Assembly (NCBI GenBank): GCA_026119935.1
Contig: JALRMH010000027.1
Span: 62,001-126,000, forward strand
DNA from: Endothia cerciana
Lineage: Eukaryota > Ascomycota > Sordariomycetes > Diaporthales > Cryphonectriaceae
Length of the DNA stretch: 64,000 nt
Direction: 5' to 3'
Shown here: in pieces, positions 1 to 11,887 of the stretch
How the letters are laid out: every line of letters begins with the position of its first letter
How positions within the stretch are numbered: the first letter of the stretch is position 1
Position numbers and translations under genes: made by a program
The notes under the pieces: generated by a model
What the model was told of the DNA's origin: nothing
Database searches by the model: none
What the model saw: the letters and a program-made list of their open reading frames with translations, nothing else

Positions 1-1228
1 GAGATAGTGCATCGTCAGATTCTTCGGGTACCGTCTTGCAAATGTCTCGAGTTCTTCCCGCAGGAGGATGTCTCCTTCTGTCCGGTTGGCATAAATCAGG
101 CTGACTTCGGTGGTATCCCTTGGGTCCTCGCAGATGGCCCGGATCAGCTGGTACATTGGCGTTATACCCGTGCCTCCGGCAAGCATCCCTATCTTCTTGC
201 AAAGCCCCCTCCTGTATCGCATAGCTCCCTTGGGGCCCCGGAACAGGACTTCATCGCCGATCGACAGGTTGGCCAGGTACTTTCCAGTCAGAAGGCCATC
301 GGGATAAACCTTGATGATGAGATCGAGTGTACCCTTGTCTGCATTGTTTGATACGGGTGTATATGATCGCTGGACAGTCGCACCATCGATCATGGCCTTG
401 ATCGCCACATGTTGGCCTATCGGCAGACCGAGAACAGTATCCGGAGTGGGTAGCTCGAAGACGAGCCTGTAGACGTTTGGTGCGACCAGTTCTTTCTCAA
501 TGAGAGGAAGAGGGTGAAATGTCTGTGGATCCAGCCAACCCCACGAAAGAAGCGGATCTGCCTTCGCTATCCGAGGGATCTTCTTGTGTGGTGCTTCACG
601 GTGCAAAAAGCCGTCCATGCTTAGTAGCTGGGAAAACTTCCTTGCACCCCAGCCGCCCACAAGAAGAGCTACAGTTGAAGCCATGAAGAAGCCCTCCACG
701 AATCCAAGTCCAGTTGCGCTGTTCGAGCTTTGTGATTGCCTTATTCTGACCAGCTTTGACAGAGCTGACAAGTCTGCCTTGCGGAGGCCAAGGAGAGCCC
801 CGGTCAGGGCGCCAAGGGACACAACTGTGCCACCGACTACAGCTGGCATGCTGCCGTTGGCGCTCTGAGGTCTGGGCACGGCTTTGACAGCCAAACGTAC
901 CGCCTTCGAGGTCGTCGATGCCTTGCTGTTGCCCTTGAGTTTGCCGATGTGGTACGCCGCCATAATCTCTTCGGCATCTTCGGAGTGGCCCGCATCGTCG
1001 AAGGCTTGAGTCCCGTCCTTTCCTGCCACATCTAGCAGGATGTCCACACCTCCCGGGTGATCGTCTAGGTATTTTGTAAGGTCGTATACTGGTCGCCGTT
1101 ATCAGTCTCTAGGCCTTTGTAAAGATTTGATGGCTTCGCTTACCCTCGCCGCGAATGGTCATCCAGCAGTCATGCCGTTCGCAGTGAGCCGCCACCTCCT
1201 TGGTGGTGAATTCTGTTTCCGCGCCCAT
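1..1228 (-). CDS. cytochrome b5 / NADH-cytochrome b5 reductase fusion protein (C-terminus cut by window edge)
   Basis: Two exons are visible: 1228-1144 and 1088 to the window edge, separated by a 55-nt GTAAGC...CAG intron. The start is ATG at 1228, just before the b5 fold. An N-terminal cytochrome b5 domain has the haem-ligand HPGG motif. Two short hydrophobic stretches follow (around AVVGGTVVSLGALTGALLG and GFFMASTVALLVGGWG), which suggest membrane anchoring. Then comes a ferredoxin-reductase-type FAD domain (RSYTP, GPKG) and the beginning of the NAD(P)H domain (GGTGITPM). The family passes electrons from NADH through FAD to haem. The gene diverges from a P450 starting at 2182, so it may supply that P450 with electrons; this is inferred from position only. 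The last part of the nucleotide-binding domain lies outside the window. Confidence 0.9.
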
Positions 1229-2181
1229 ACTGAAGCTGCTCGGCAAAAGGTGGATGAGGCCTTGGGGTTCACGAGGAGCCTGATCGGTGTTTCCTGGGTG
1301 GACGGCATTATTTCGCGTTGGCTGGCGTGGGCCTGCTTATAAGGGAGACTCGCGCAGCGTCGATGACTTTCAGGGGCCATTTCATTGCTCGGAGGCGCCT
1401 GCTATCCGGCCTGAGGGCCCATAAAATTCGTGGACGACCCTTTTGATTTTATAGTGGGCCGCCGAGGCTCTCAAATCTTGATTGCAACTCCAGGAATAGA
1501 TGCCGAGGTCTCTTGCCCTGTCAGTGCTTGAATTCTCGCGCCCGCGCAATCGAGCTGGGACCGACCGCATTATCCATATACTTCATCCTCTTAGGGAACA
1601 AGCATTGCTGATCCTGTCGCCCTCAGTCTACATTGCACCTGATCCAACCGAGAAGTTTTCGTCTGTGAAAAACTAATCACATTTTGAACCCGGGATTCAT
1701 CATGAATTCCGGCCCGGGGTGCCGAGGCACTTGAGAGGTTATCCACCAGGATATCGCTGCATGACTGATTCCACCTCAAAATTTGTGCCACGTTTTGCGG
1801 GTCGTCCTCACAACGGGCCGCATCTCGCTCCGACCGAAATCTTGAGACGACTTGGCTGATTTGCGTCGTCACTCACCAGTGACCGATCGCACTGCATTTG
1901 CGCCTCGGTAAGTGGACCTCTTATCAATCATGCTTTCTAAGGCTCTGCAGCTTGCAGCGCGCGGCTCTGCGATACTAGATTGCCCCTGTGAATACGGGCA
2001 AACAACCCCTTAAAGTCGATTTAAATAGAAAGGCCGCACTGCCACCATTTCCCCAGTGCTGCCCACGGATACATCGAGACACTTCAATGCCACCAAAGGT
2101 CGAGTTACGTGATTGTCAGGCTGAATCCACCAGCCATTACCACAAGACTTGCGGTTCTTTCAGAGAGGTCTGATCATAATT
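1229..2181. promoter_or_regulatory. shared divergent promoter region, b5-reductase fusion / P450
   Basis: A 953-bp stretch separates the two opposite start codons. It holds only short unsupported ORFs. It must carry both promoters and both 5' UTRs. I recognise no specific operator. Confidence 0.5.
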
Positions 2182-3903
2182 ATGAGGCCAACAGCGGCAA
2201 CAAAACAGTTCTATCTTCTTGGGGAAGATGTCTCCACAACACAAGATGTTGAGATACCCTCTTCAATAGATGAGAACGGACTGCGGCAACTTGTTGCGTC
2301 GCATTTCGCAATCGTCGAGTCCCAAGGTCAGTACATCTGTTATGCCTCTCTCTTTCTGCTACAATGCTGACTGCTGCCAGGAATTGGATTCGCGAGGGAA
2401 CATGAAGCCCTCACATCTACTGCCGATGTTTTGGATGCCGACGGCCCCGTCGCCATCACTGTTGATGGCAAAGCAGTTCATGAGGCTCCGGGGCCGAAAG
2501 GACTGCCATATGTTGGCAACTATCTTGAAGTCTTTCCCGACCATCTTGGAAACCACGCACGACTTTTTGAGAAGTATGGCGCGCTGTTCAAGACGAACAA
2601 CATGGGTACTGTCAACTACTTCACCAACGACCCAGCCCTGGCGACAATCGTGTTCACCGAGTCCGATTTCTTCAGCAAGGAGATACTACCAGGGCACCCT
2701 CTCTTTCCCATCAAAAACCAAGAAGCGGGTGTGTTCACTAGTGACACTAAAACCGAGGAGTGGAAGACAGCTCACAAATTCCTCCCCCCGTTCTTCGGGC
2801 CCAAGGCTGTCCGGCATTACGCACCAACGATGAACAAGACTGTAGAGGGGGCTTTCAAGGTGTTCGACGAATTGGCCGACCGGGACGAAGCGTGGAACGT
2901 ATACCCTTACATGATGAAGCTAGGGTCCCAGGCCGTCGGCAAGCTCATCCTCGGAATGGACTTCAACCATTTCTCCTCTGTCGACGCTCCGCCCCACGAG
3001 ATGGTCATGCTGATTGCGGAGTCTCTGGAGCTCATGAAAAAGATCACCAGCCTGCCGCACTGGTATGGAATGCTCCCATTTGGAGATCCGAAACGGCTAC
3101 AGCGGATCAGGGATCGCATGGAGGAGCTATTTCTGAAGGTGGTGGACGAGGCGTCCACGGGCATTGAGAACTTGGACCTACAGCAGGCCGCCTTGAAGGC
3201 TGAGAACATGATCGACTATCTCCTCCGCGCAACCGACAACGCAGGCAACAAGATGCCGCCGAACCAGTCCTGGCAGCCGCTCGTTGTAGCAACGGGTGCG
3301 GGTTTCACTACCACAAGCTCACTGATGTCTTGGCTCCTCTACTCCATTGTGAATTACCCCGGCATGCAGGAGCGCCTCCTCCAGGAGCTTGTCGACAACG
3401 GTTTCACCGACGACACGGTGGTGACGGACGAGCTTACGTCAAAGCTCACATTCCTGGACCATTTCGTCAAGGAAACACAGAGGCGGCATAATCCTTCTTT
3501 CCAGCCAGCGCGGACAGCTCAGTGCGACTTGGTCCTACCCGGCGGATACAAGGTTCCCAAGGGAGGGGTGGTCATCCCATCACTGCACCAGATTCACAAC
3601 AACCCCAAGATCTGGGGCAACCCGGCCGAGTTCGACCCAGACAGGTGGGACTCGGAACGGGTGAAGAATAGACCCAGGAACTCATACATGCCCTTCGCGA
3701 CCGGCCAGAGGATGTGTATTGGTTTCAACTTCGCCCTTCAGGAGGCTCGAATCTTTTTGACGAAGTTGGTCTGGCGCTACCACTTCTCTTTGGCGACGGA
3801 GGGGGCAATCGAATACGATCCGCAATTCCAGCTGGTCAGGCCCACAAACCTATACGTGCGTGCTGAGCGGAGAATGAAGTGGCCGCCGAGGAGCGATTTG
3901 TAG
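2182..3903 (+). CDS. cytochrome P450 monooxygenase, CYP505-like haem domain with N-terminal extension
   Basis: Exons are 2182-2326 and 2381-3903 (54-nt intron), giving 555 aa. The haem-binding motif is FATGQRMCIG and the K-helix ExxR is ETQR. The stretch around FGPKAVRHYAPTM resembles the haem domain of the P450foxy/CYP505 fatty-acid hydroxylases, but no reductase domain is fused here. The I-helix reads AGFTTT where the family usually has an acidic residue before the threonine (AGHETT), so the proton-relay acid seems to be missing. About 80 residues precede the usual PGPKGLP start of the P450 fold, with no obvious membrane anchor. Electrons probably come from a separate partner, and the divergent b5/b5-reductase gene is the obvious candidate. 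The substrate is unknown. Confidence 0.88.
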
Positions 3904-5919
3904 GGATAGACCTCAGTCTTGGCTCACGGAATCGAAATACCCAACAAACATCCTATTGACTTACAGCTTTGGACTCCGCTATTGTGATAACACACGGCCA
4001 CAGCTTTATTTGCTATTCAATGTGATGACTAGCGTGTATGAATCTCGACGGTGACGGTTGCTTAGAGACCTCTATCGTCTCTACCAGTCTGTGGAAAAAC
4101 AGTATCTGCAGATTCCCCAGTACACCGTAGCCCATGGAATCACAGACTAGCCCTGTACCTCGAGTTATACATGACTTGGGATATCTTCCACTATGGCGAT
4201 CACTTGCCATTGGCTCATTTCGCATGCATCGCGAGCCTTAGCCTCAGTAGGTTATACTAGCGCGACTGCTAGCGTCGATGGGTGGTCACGGAAAAATTGC
4301 CAAGCGAATAGCGAGAGCAAGCTGCAGTCCGGTAAGCACCAGCACGTCAGCCGCACAGATTTCGGGGCCTACCCATACAAAGACCATCACATCTGAAATG
4401 GGCAGCCTAGCCGTAGCGGCTGAAAACTTAAGAATCTGGCCCCCAATTTGAATATAGAATCATGGAGATGGTAGCTCGACGATGGCTGCGATCTGAAGAA
4501 TGACGCTTCGAGAAGTCTACAGCACTTTTGGGCTAGGCTGTAGTGGTGCCGACAGCCTTCTGTCCTAATCGGGAAAGGCGTCCCCGCACAGCCAATAGTC
4601 TTACACGCATCGACCGAGGCTGTGCATAATAAAACACACATAGGCTCGACAAAGCTTGTGGTCTTCAAGATGCCAGGGAGCACATGATGGAGAGTCCAAA
4701 AGAAAGCCTAAGTGGCTTTTGTTGGCTTTGGGAAACTACAGGAATTCAGGCTGATAAGTCACTATCACCAGCACAATGACGGAATTCAATAGGACATGTC
4801 TTATGTCCTCTACACTCCCCAAAAATATCGAAATCCTTGCCTCATCAACCATTCATTATTACGAGTCCCTGATCATAGTTTCTCGTATTCTGCGCCTGTC
4901 GTCACCAATTTTCACGTCTGCCTCTAGGGAAGATTCCATGGTTCATTCTTAATCACCTGATAGCGACGTTTGAGCCTCGTAGCTTTGAAGCAAGGCTGGC
5001 TACTCGAATGATGTTCTCGAAGCTGTTAATAGTTCTCAGTGTCGTAGTGTGGTAGCGCACAGAGGGGGCAGAAGTTCTTATCTATATGAGTTGCTCAGAG
5101 ACGCGGTTGACTGTCTCTGAGTCAGGTCTTTTAGAGCCCATCAGCCGTCTTCCACAGGTAGTGGGGAACCCCTGCTTCTAGAATCCATGCCCTTCATTGT
5201 TCTTGCTTTCTTCCTTAATATGCACGATATCCTACACTACTTGAATCAGTTTACTTTTCTCAGGATGTCGCCTATTGTTGATGTGTTTCCAGTAGAATCT
5301 CTATGATCACAACATGTGAAGACCAATTCGTCCATCGAAAAGCTCGGATTTCTCCTCAAGTGGACTGAATGATTTACGTAATGCAACACGATCTGTCTTC
5401 TTCTAATTAGGAGTTGATGCAGATTTTCTCAACATTGTCCTGGCCACCCTGTGAATATTGTTTGGATTCACTTACAGCTACATCTACTCTTGACACTTCC
5501 CTCATATACCTCAATATTTCTCAAGATGATCTCAAATTATCCATTGAAATTTCAGGAGGCTTTATGGATCTTGTCAGTTCACTTGGACAACATTTTAGTA
5601 GTATTGCTCTGAGACCAGACGCATTCACCCTATACACCTTCACCATTGAGCTTATTGTTCCTTGGTTTCTGTGTGAGTCCATGGCGCTCCACAGGTCTCG
5701 TTTCATCTCACATCGCTAGTGTCGACAATGAATCTCCAGTCACTGGTAGCCCACAGGGCTGTACTTTATAACCTCGGCCTGTGCCGGTTCTACGTATCTT
5801 GTCTCAGTTGAAATACCAACGCAACATGGCGCTGAAGTCTGCAGTATCACCCACAGTAACACCAGCCTGGCCTTTCAATCTTCTAATCCATTTGTGTCAC
5901 CACATTATACACCGGAACA
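3904..5919. other. intergenic, no gene recognised
   Basis: Only short ORFs without recognisable motifs or a credible splice pattern are present. It includes the 3' flank of the P450 and the promoter of the ankyrin gene. Confidence 0.5.
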
Positions 5920-6914
5920 ATGACTGCCGCTCGCATCAACCCCGGTGACGTTCAGCTCTTCCTGGGCGCCGTCGAGCATGGCAACAACGACTTGGTTGCC
6001 CATATTCTCAAGACCATCGCGGAGGCACATCGAACTAGCGAGGGATTCATCCTCGTGGACATGGTCGACAATATGGGCAACACTGCCATTATCAAGGCTG
6101 CCATGCGTGGTCACGTCGGTAAGTCTCTCACAATCCGGAGTCAGGTCCACACCTCCGTGCAATCGCACAAACTCACCACCTGCTAACATCGTCCCGTGGA
6201 GGACTCGCCAATCTCATGCTGCAGGACGAGGTCTGGGCTGACGCCACCGTCAACCGCCTGCAGTATATCAACACCTGCAACAGAGACGGCGAGACTGCCG
6301 TCCACGAGGCCGTTCGGCACGGTCGGCTCGCGTATCTAGGAGTCCTCGCCAGTCACGGCGCGAGCGCCGACATCGTCAGCAGGGCAAGTCTCACCCCCCT
6401 GATGATCGCGATAAACCGGTACTCGGCTGTCGACGGGCGCAGGAAGGATATATACGCCACCATCATTCGGTTCGTGCTCAGCAGCGGGCGCGCCGGAATC
6501 GACCACGCTTACGTCCGCGGCGACCGCGCCATCCACATGGTGGTCCAGAACGGGGACCCGGATATTCTCGCCGCGCTGATCCAGGGGGGGGCTGACGTCA
6601 ACGCACAGAACGGCGACGGGATTGCCGCCCTGCACTGGGCGGCGCAGGCGGGTAACCTCGACAACGTGAGGCTTCTCCTCGAGGGCGGGGGCAACCCGAA
6701 CCTATTCAATTACAAGGGCGATACCGTCCTGCATTCCGCCGTGAGGGCTGAGCCAGGGCAACGGAGATATGTTGTCAACATCGTCGAAGCCCTGTTGGAC
6801 GCTGGCGCGAATGAGACTTACCCCAACGCGCATGGCCTCACGGTCTGGGAGCTCGCACGGCTCAAGGGGCTTGATGAGGTCCACGCCTTCTTCCTACACC
6901 GTTCTCTTCAATGA
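5920..6914 (+). CDS. ankyrin-repeat protein
   Basis: Exons are 5920-6118 and 6202-6914, with an 83-nt GTAAGT...GAG intron that keeps the frame, giving 303 aa. The ends of several ankyrin repeats are clear: GETAVHEAVRHGR, DRAIHMVVQNGD, IAALHWAAQAGN, DTVLHSAVRA, with interhelix turns such as GGADVNAQN and GGGNPNLFN. There is no signal peptide or membrane segment, so a cytosolic or nuclear protein-interaction role is likely. The partner is unknown. The 3' splice site is GAG rather than the common YAG, which makes that junction the weakest part of the model. Confidence 0.82.
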
Positions 6915-7960
6915 GAAGGAAATGAGAGGCAGTGGGAAGGTTGTGTAGATTTGGATCTCTCGGTGAAGGCGTTCTAGGCGTGAGGGAGGAATGATATCCG
7001 GGAAACACCAAATTCGGGATAGCAAGGTTCATTCACAGGTCGTCTAGTGCAGTACTGGCATGTGGGAGATTGGACGTATTCCTAAGCGGAGCAACGAGCC
7101 AATCAAGACGGTACGTCTATTGTAGACGATAGCCAGTATGGTTGGTCCGCCTCATGGCTTGGAGCAAGACTTGACATTATGGACACATGGCGATGCACCT
7201 ATGCATATGTGACATACTATCACCATCCAAGTATCGCCTTCGACACGAGGAGGCTTGTCACTGGGAAAGGGGCCACAAGGCGTGGTTGAAAAGCGGTAAT
7301 CATGGGATGCTTGTGTAAAGATTGACTTTCTAATTCGCTAGTCTTGCAAGTCAAGCAATTTGATGAGCCACTTCATCGTCATGGATGTTGAAAATGCCTT
7401 TCAATGATGCTTCGCTAAGGGCTATGCACGTGGGAGCGTACCATTCAAAGACTGACGGGGGGGGGGGGGGTATTGAGGTTGATCACTTTGATGACCTTGA
7501 AATATCACAGAAGGAACAAGGCCAGAGGAACAGAACGAGAACACCGAAATGCAGCCATTTTTTATAGCCTCCGATTGCCATGCAGACTGAGAGAAATGAA
7601 CAGACCATACTGATACTGAGGGTAGACGGAAGAGACTTTCCCAGAACTCATTTTCAGAACCGTCGCGACTAGTCATAAGTAATTCGAGGTAGCCTACCAG
7701 CCCTCCTGGCACAATTTTGAGAAAGGCCACTCGGTATCCCCTATCTCGTCGAAGTTGGCAGGCGACGGGATGGTGTAAGCATTGGTCGCAAAATGTCCTG
7801 TAGAAGTGGCTTCATCGAGGAAAGGCTCAGTACGCCATGATGATATCGGCTGGTGTTGCACATAGGGACGGCAGCAGCGGCGGTATGGAGATCTTGAATC
7901 AAAGCCCATTGGCCCCCGCCGCTGATGATCATGCCGGTGGCGGTATGGGTACGACGTCCC
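6915..7960. other. intergenic, with a G14 tract
   Basis: This is the 3' flank between the ankyrin gene and the convergent YAG7-like gene. No coding unit is recognised. A run of 14 G lies at 7457-7470. Confidence 0.5.
7457..7470. repeat. poly(G) tract, G14
   Basis: Homopolymer run in the intergenic region, one of eight G or C runs of at least 10 in the window. Confidence 0.95.
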
Positions 7961-9543
7961 CTATGACGAGCTCGCATTGTCCTCGCGGCGGAAGCCGCCT
8001 CGGTTGCCACCTCGAGGACCGCCACGACCACGGCCGCGGTGGCCATCACCTCGGAATCCACCACGTCCACGATGGTGGCCTCCACGTCCACCACGGGACC
8101 CTCCCTCACGATCTCCACGACCACGGTGGCGTTGCACGGACTGGAATCCATCGTTGGGGTCGGTAGGTGGGGTAGAAGCAGGGGGCTCAGGGTGGTCGTC
8201 TGCCCACGATTGTGAGATTGAAGCAGCCGGAGCTGCGTTTGGAGCAGTCTCAGTCTGAGGAGTCTCGGCAGGCTTGTGGACCTCGACCCACTCCTGAGAA
8301 GCAGCTAGGTCGTTACCCACATCCCACTGATTCTCCGCGGCAGCGTTGGCCGCGCCGTCATCGACTTCGGCATTAGGGATCAAAGTTTCGCCCTCCGGAG
8401 ATGTTTCGCTGACGTGACCATTTGTCAGAGCAATGTCGGTACCAGCATCGATCTCCGTGAGACCCGCATTCGCAACGGTTGGGTCGGTCTGGACCAGGTG
8501 AGTTGATTTCACAGGGACGGGCTGGACTTCTGACTCCTCTGCGGGGAGCTCAGTCGGGTTGGCGGCGACAGAGGAGGCGGTGACCTGCTCCTTGACGGTG
8601 GCGACTGTGGTAGGTTAACATATTGAGTCAATGAGTGATGCAAGATGTCTGTTGGAACCCACAAGTCACCTGCAGGGCCTCACCGGCCACGCTGGTTGTC
8701 GTATCGTCAGTGCCGTGGTAGAGCTTGACCATGGCAGCCACAGCTGCCGAGTCGCCACCGTAGACACTAGCCAGAATGCCCTCATTCGCCTTGTCCAGTT
8801 CCTCCTCGGATCCAGGAGCCTCGCCGCGTCTGTGCGCAACAAGATGCAGAAACTGGGAGACTACCAAAAATCCATCCTCGACTGCCTTCTTGAGATCAGC
8901 TTCGGCCTGCTTCTTGACCTCAGCTACGGCTTCAGCCTTCTCCTTTTCAAACTTTTCCGTCAACGCCTTCTCTGTATCAGCCTTGGAGGAAGCGGCGACG
9001 GCGCGCCACTCATCGTCAAGCTTCTGGATCTGAGCAAGCTGCTCCTCGCTGCGGGCAAGCTCGGCCTCGAGTGCTGGCTTGTTGTCAACTTGTCGCTTCT
9101 GGTCGGCATTGATGATCTTAGCAGCGATGAGCTGGTCGATGGACTTGTCCTTATTCTCCTTGATCAGGGCTTCGGTCTTGGATGCGTTGGACTACCGTCG
9201 AAGTATTAGCTGGTCGATCGAGTGGCTGCGGGGGCTGGGGGTGTTAGGCAAGGCTCACGATCTTCTTGCTAGTGTTGCGGATGTTCCTACGGAGCTAGGT
9301 TAGCAAGAGAGGTAGGTGGGTTGGGTGGCGAACAGTGGGGTGGACGCACTTCTTGAGCTCACGAATGTAGGCGTTCTCGGTGGTCTCGTTGGCGCCGGCG
9401 ACAGAGACAGCCTTCTCAGAAGTTGCTGCCGGGGCAGGAGACTCGGTACGCTCAGCGGCGGCGGCGGCAGCCTTGGCCTTCTTCTTCTTAGCCGACTTGG
9501 ACTCGGTCTGAGCCGGTGGGTTCTGAACAGTTGAAGCAGGCAT
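7961..9543 (-). CDS. YAG7-like conserved fungal coiled-coil / RGG-box protein
   Basis: Four exons on the minus strand are 9543-9350, 9286-9259 (28 nt), 9191-8663 and 8604-7961, giving 464 aa with all phases consistent. The N-terminus is rich in Lys/Ala (SAKKKKAKAAAAA), followed by ENAYIRELKKNIRNTSKKI. A long charged coiled coil follows (EKFEKEKAEAVAEVKKQAEA), then TDPTVANAGLTEIDAG, QEWVEV and SWADDHPE segments, and an Arg/Gly-rich tail (RGGRGGHHRGRGG). This order matches the fungal protein annotated as YAG7. Its molecular role is poorly defined; the RGG tail suggests RNA binding. The exon 3 donor was placed at GTGGGT because only that phase gives VTFATVKEQV, as I recall in relatives. Confidence 0.85.
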
Positions 9544-10438
9544 TCTTGAGCTTTTGATGTCGACGAAAGGAAAGCTGAGCAGTGACAGTCGGGTAGGACG
9601 CAGGTGGGGCAGTTTGGTGAAGCTGGCGTGCAGGTTGTGGATCGTAGGTTGTGACGTGCTTCTCGAGAGGTATGCTGTTGATGATGATGGTGATGATGAT
9701 GATGATGGAATATTTAGAAGGGCTTCTCGAGATGTCGAAGGTCACGAGTTGGTGCGCTCGGCCTGAGGAGAGTTCTTAGGTCGAGGAGTGTCAGTGAAGC
9801 GTTTGCTCGTCTTGCCGAGTAGGTGACTATTGTTGATGTGGAGGTCCAAACTCGCAGCTGAGGAGAGGGTTCCAGACATTCAAGAGCCAAGAGAGGTGGG
9901 AAATTTTGCCGTAGGCAGGCGAGGCCAGGTACGGTAAGGGGACAGTGCCACCCCTGCAGCCGCACCCGCACCCGCACCTTCCTAGCTCCCCACCTCACCG
10001 GTCAACACCTCTCTTACTGTGCTTCTGCTAAACGACTCGATATCTGCACTCGAGGAGCCTCTTAGCATTGGTCCACGTCTTCGGAGGAAAGTCATATGAT
10101 TTGCGTAATGTATCTTGCGCGTCTGTACTAGACCTGATGTAGCATATAGCCTGCAGCTCGTATCTCATACAGCCTCGACCTGCCAAGCCTTCTCATGCTC
10201 CTCCCCATTCGCCCACACGATCCTCCCCGTGGGCCGCTTTGCCTATCGCTGTGACCCGTCGGCCTGGTCGAAGTCATCGTAGTTGCCTAGACAGCTTCTG
10301 GGCTCACAGGATGTATCACCCTAGGATGCAGTCCTCGGTGTCGAATCAAGGTTGTGTCGAAGTTAGACTGAGGCTGGCACGTGACCACCTGCCCTCGTTG
10401 GTGGAATGTATGCTCATCCGTTCGCCATTGAGTAACCA
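9544..10438. other. intergenic, YAG7-like promoter with GAT microsatellite
   Basis: A (GAT)-type run lies near 9676-9709 just upstream of the YAG7-like start, probably in its 5' UTR or promoter. No further gene is recognised. Confidence 0.5.
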
Positions 10439-10860
10439 TCATCCCTTGAATCTAGCAAGTGCGTCCTAGACGTGGGCAACTATCAGCATTGTGTAGAGTG
10501 AGTAAGGAGGAGACTGACGCTCCGCAACGCTTACCCCGGTGACCTTCCTGACGCTCCTCGCCGTGACACCCCTCTCGCCTCCTTGCTTTGACTCGATTGC
10601 CGCCTCCTTGATCAGCCTGGTGAGCACCTGTCAGTATTTTCCTGCGTCAAGATTAAGACCGGTAGCGGGTCCTACGTCTGCATGAATAAGGCGTAGTCGA
10701 GGAACATCTGCGATGAAGTCAGCACCCGTGTCGCATCGACGCGTCTTCGGAAGTGGGAACTCACCAGGATATCGACGTTCTTGCTAAGGCTGCGGCCGGA
10801 ATGAGCCTTGATGATCTTCTTAACGGTACCCCGCGGGTACAACTTCTGTCCTGGCGCCAT
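10439..10860 (-). CDS. CENP-W: CENP-W-like kinetochore histone-fold protein
   Basis: Four small exons are 10860-10765, 10707-10676, 10616-10535 and 10465-10439, giving 78 aa. None is long enough to stand out as an ORF. The joined product has the fungal CENP-W pattern: YPRGTVKKIIKAHSGR, SKNVDIL, FLDYALFMQTLIKEAAIE, GERGVTARSVRKVTG, ALARFKG. CENP-W pairs with CENP-T in the histone-fold complex that links centromeric chromatin to the outer kinetochore. The third acceptor was set at CACCAG, not the nearer GACAG, because only this keeps the conserved frame. The frame is open upstream of the chosen ATG (to 11031), but that extension is low-complexity and unlike the family. The gene diverges from prefoldin 4. 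Confidence 0.87.
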
Positions 10861-11280
10861 CACGTGGGATTTTCCGTGAAGGTGTTTGATGCGAGGGCGT
10901 TGAGGCTTCAGCGTGTTCAGCTCAAGGTCTGGGTTGTTGACTTGTGGGAGGAGCACTGGCTGTCGCCCAATCGGTGAAAAGAATTGGGGGTTTTTTTGGG
11001 GGGGGGGGGGTGGGTTGCCAGCGACACCCATGCAACCTTGTTAGCCTACAGTGCTTACCTACTATAGCAGTGCCTTACAGTATTAGCATAGTACACTAGC
11101 ATGACCAGGCAACCCTGGGACGTCATAGTAGGCCGTCCTCAGCACTGTCAAGCACTGTGCTATCACACTGTCCCCGCATCTCCAGGTCAGGAGCTTCAGC
11201 TAAGGCCCAGACTTTGCTCCCCAGTAATTTGAGCCTCAACTTCAACGGCGTCCCATAATCCCAACTCGACAACAGACAAG
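10861..11280. promoter_or_regulatory. bidirectional promoter, CENP-W / prefoldin 4
   Basis: A 420-bp spacer between opposite start codons. It contains a T7 run followed directly by G13 (10991-11010). No other element is recognised. Confidence 0.5.
10998..11010. repeat. poly(G) tract, G13, preceded by T7
   Basis: Lies in the bidirectional promoter between CENP-W and prefoldin 4. Confidence 0.95.
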
Positions 11281-11887
11281 ATGCAGAGGCGTATGGTGGG
11301 TCTGGTTCAAACACTCGATAGGTTGCAACGTCATACTAATATCGGAATGCGCAGTTGACGAAGGAGGACGAGCAGACCGTTGGCGACGAGGTCGAGGTCA
11401 GGAGGGAAGACCAAGACAAGATCAACAAGTTTAGCCGGCTACATCAACGAGAATTAAAGTACGGGGAGGAGCTGAAGCTGAAGAATGTACGCCACACCGC
11501 AACGCACCCGTGTAAACCCCTTCGCTGGAGGGTGAGAAGGGCTGATTGATGGCTTCTACAGAAGGAAAAGGAGGAACTCGACGACATCACGATGGAGCTG
11601 GAGCTGGTAGACGAGGACGACACGGTACCGTCAGTACACAAAGTAGGATGTCTTGAATCCATAAACTCGCCGCTGATTCGACTCTCCTCCGCAGATATAA
11701 GATCGGCGATTCATTCTTCCACGTCACCGTGGCCCAGGCTCAGGAGATGCTCGGTACGGGGACGGCCAAGATCGAGGAGGACATATCACAGATCGAGGAC
11801 AAACTAAACACCGCGCGCGAGGAGATGTCGCAGTTGAAGGTCGAGCTGTATGCCCGCTTCGGACGGAGCATCAACCTGGAGGCCTAA
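11281..11887 (+). CDS. PFD4: prefoldin subunit 4
   Basis: Exons are 11281-11295 (only five codons), 11355-11486, 11562-11629 and 11695-11887, giving 135 aa. The joined protein follows fungal prefoldin 4 closely: LTKEDEQTVGDEVEVRREDQ, INKFSRLHQRELKY, ELELVDEDDTVPYKIGDSFF, and a C-terminal helix ending LKVELYARFGRSINLEA. The fold is two helices of a coiled coil joined by a beta hairpin. As part of the hexameric prefoldin complex it delivers unfolded actin and tubulin to the cytosolic chaperonin. The length is normal and all intron phases agree. Confidence 0.95.

Noticed and set aside
7741..8151. Val/Ala-rich 136-codon ORF on the minus strand
   Set aside because: It is a frame shadow of the RGG repeat region of the YAG7-like gene.
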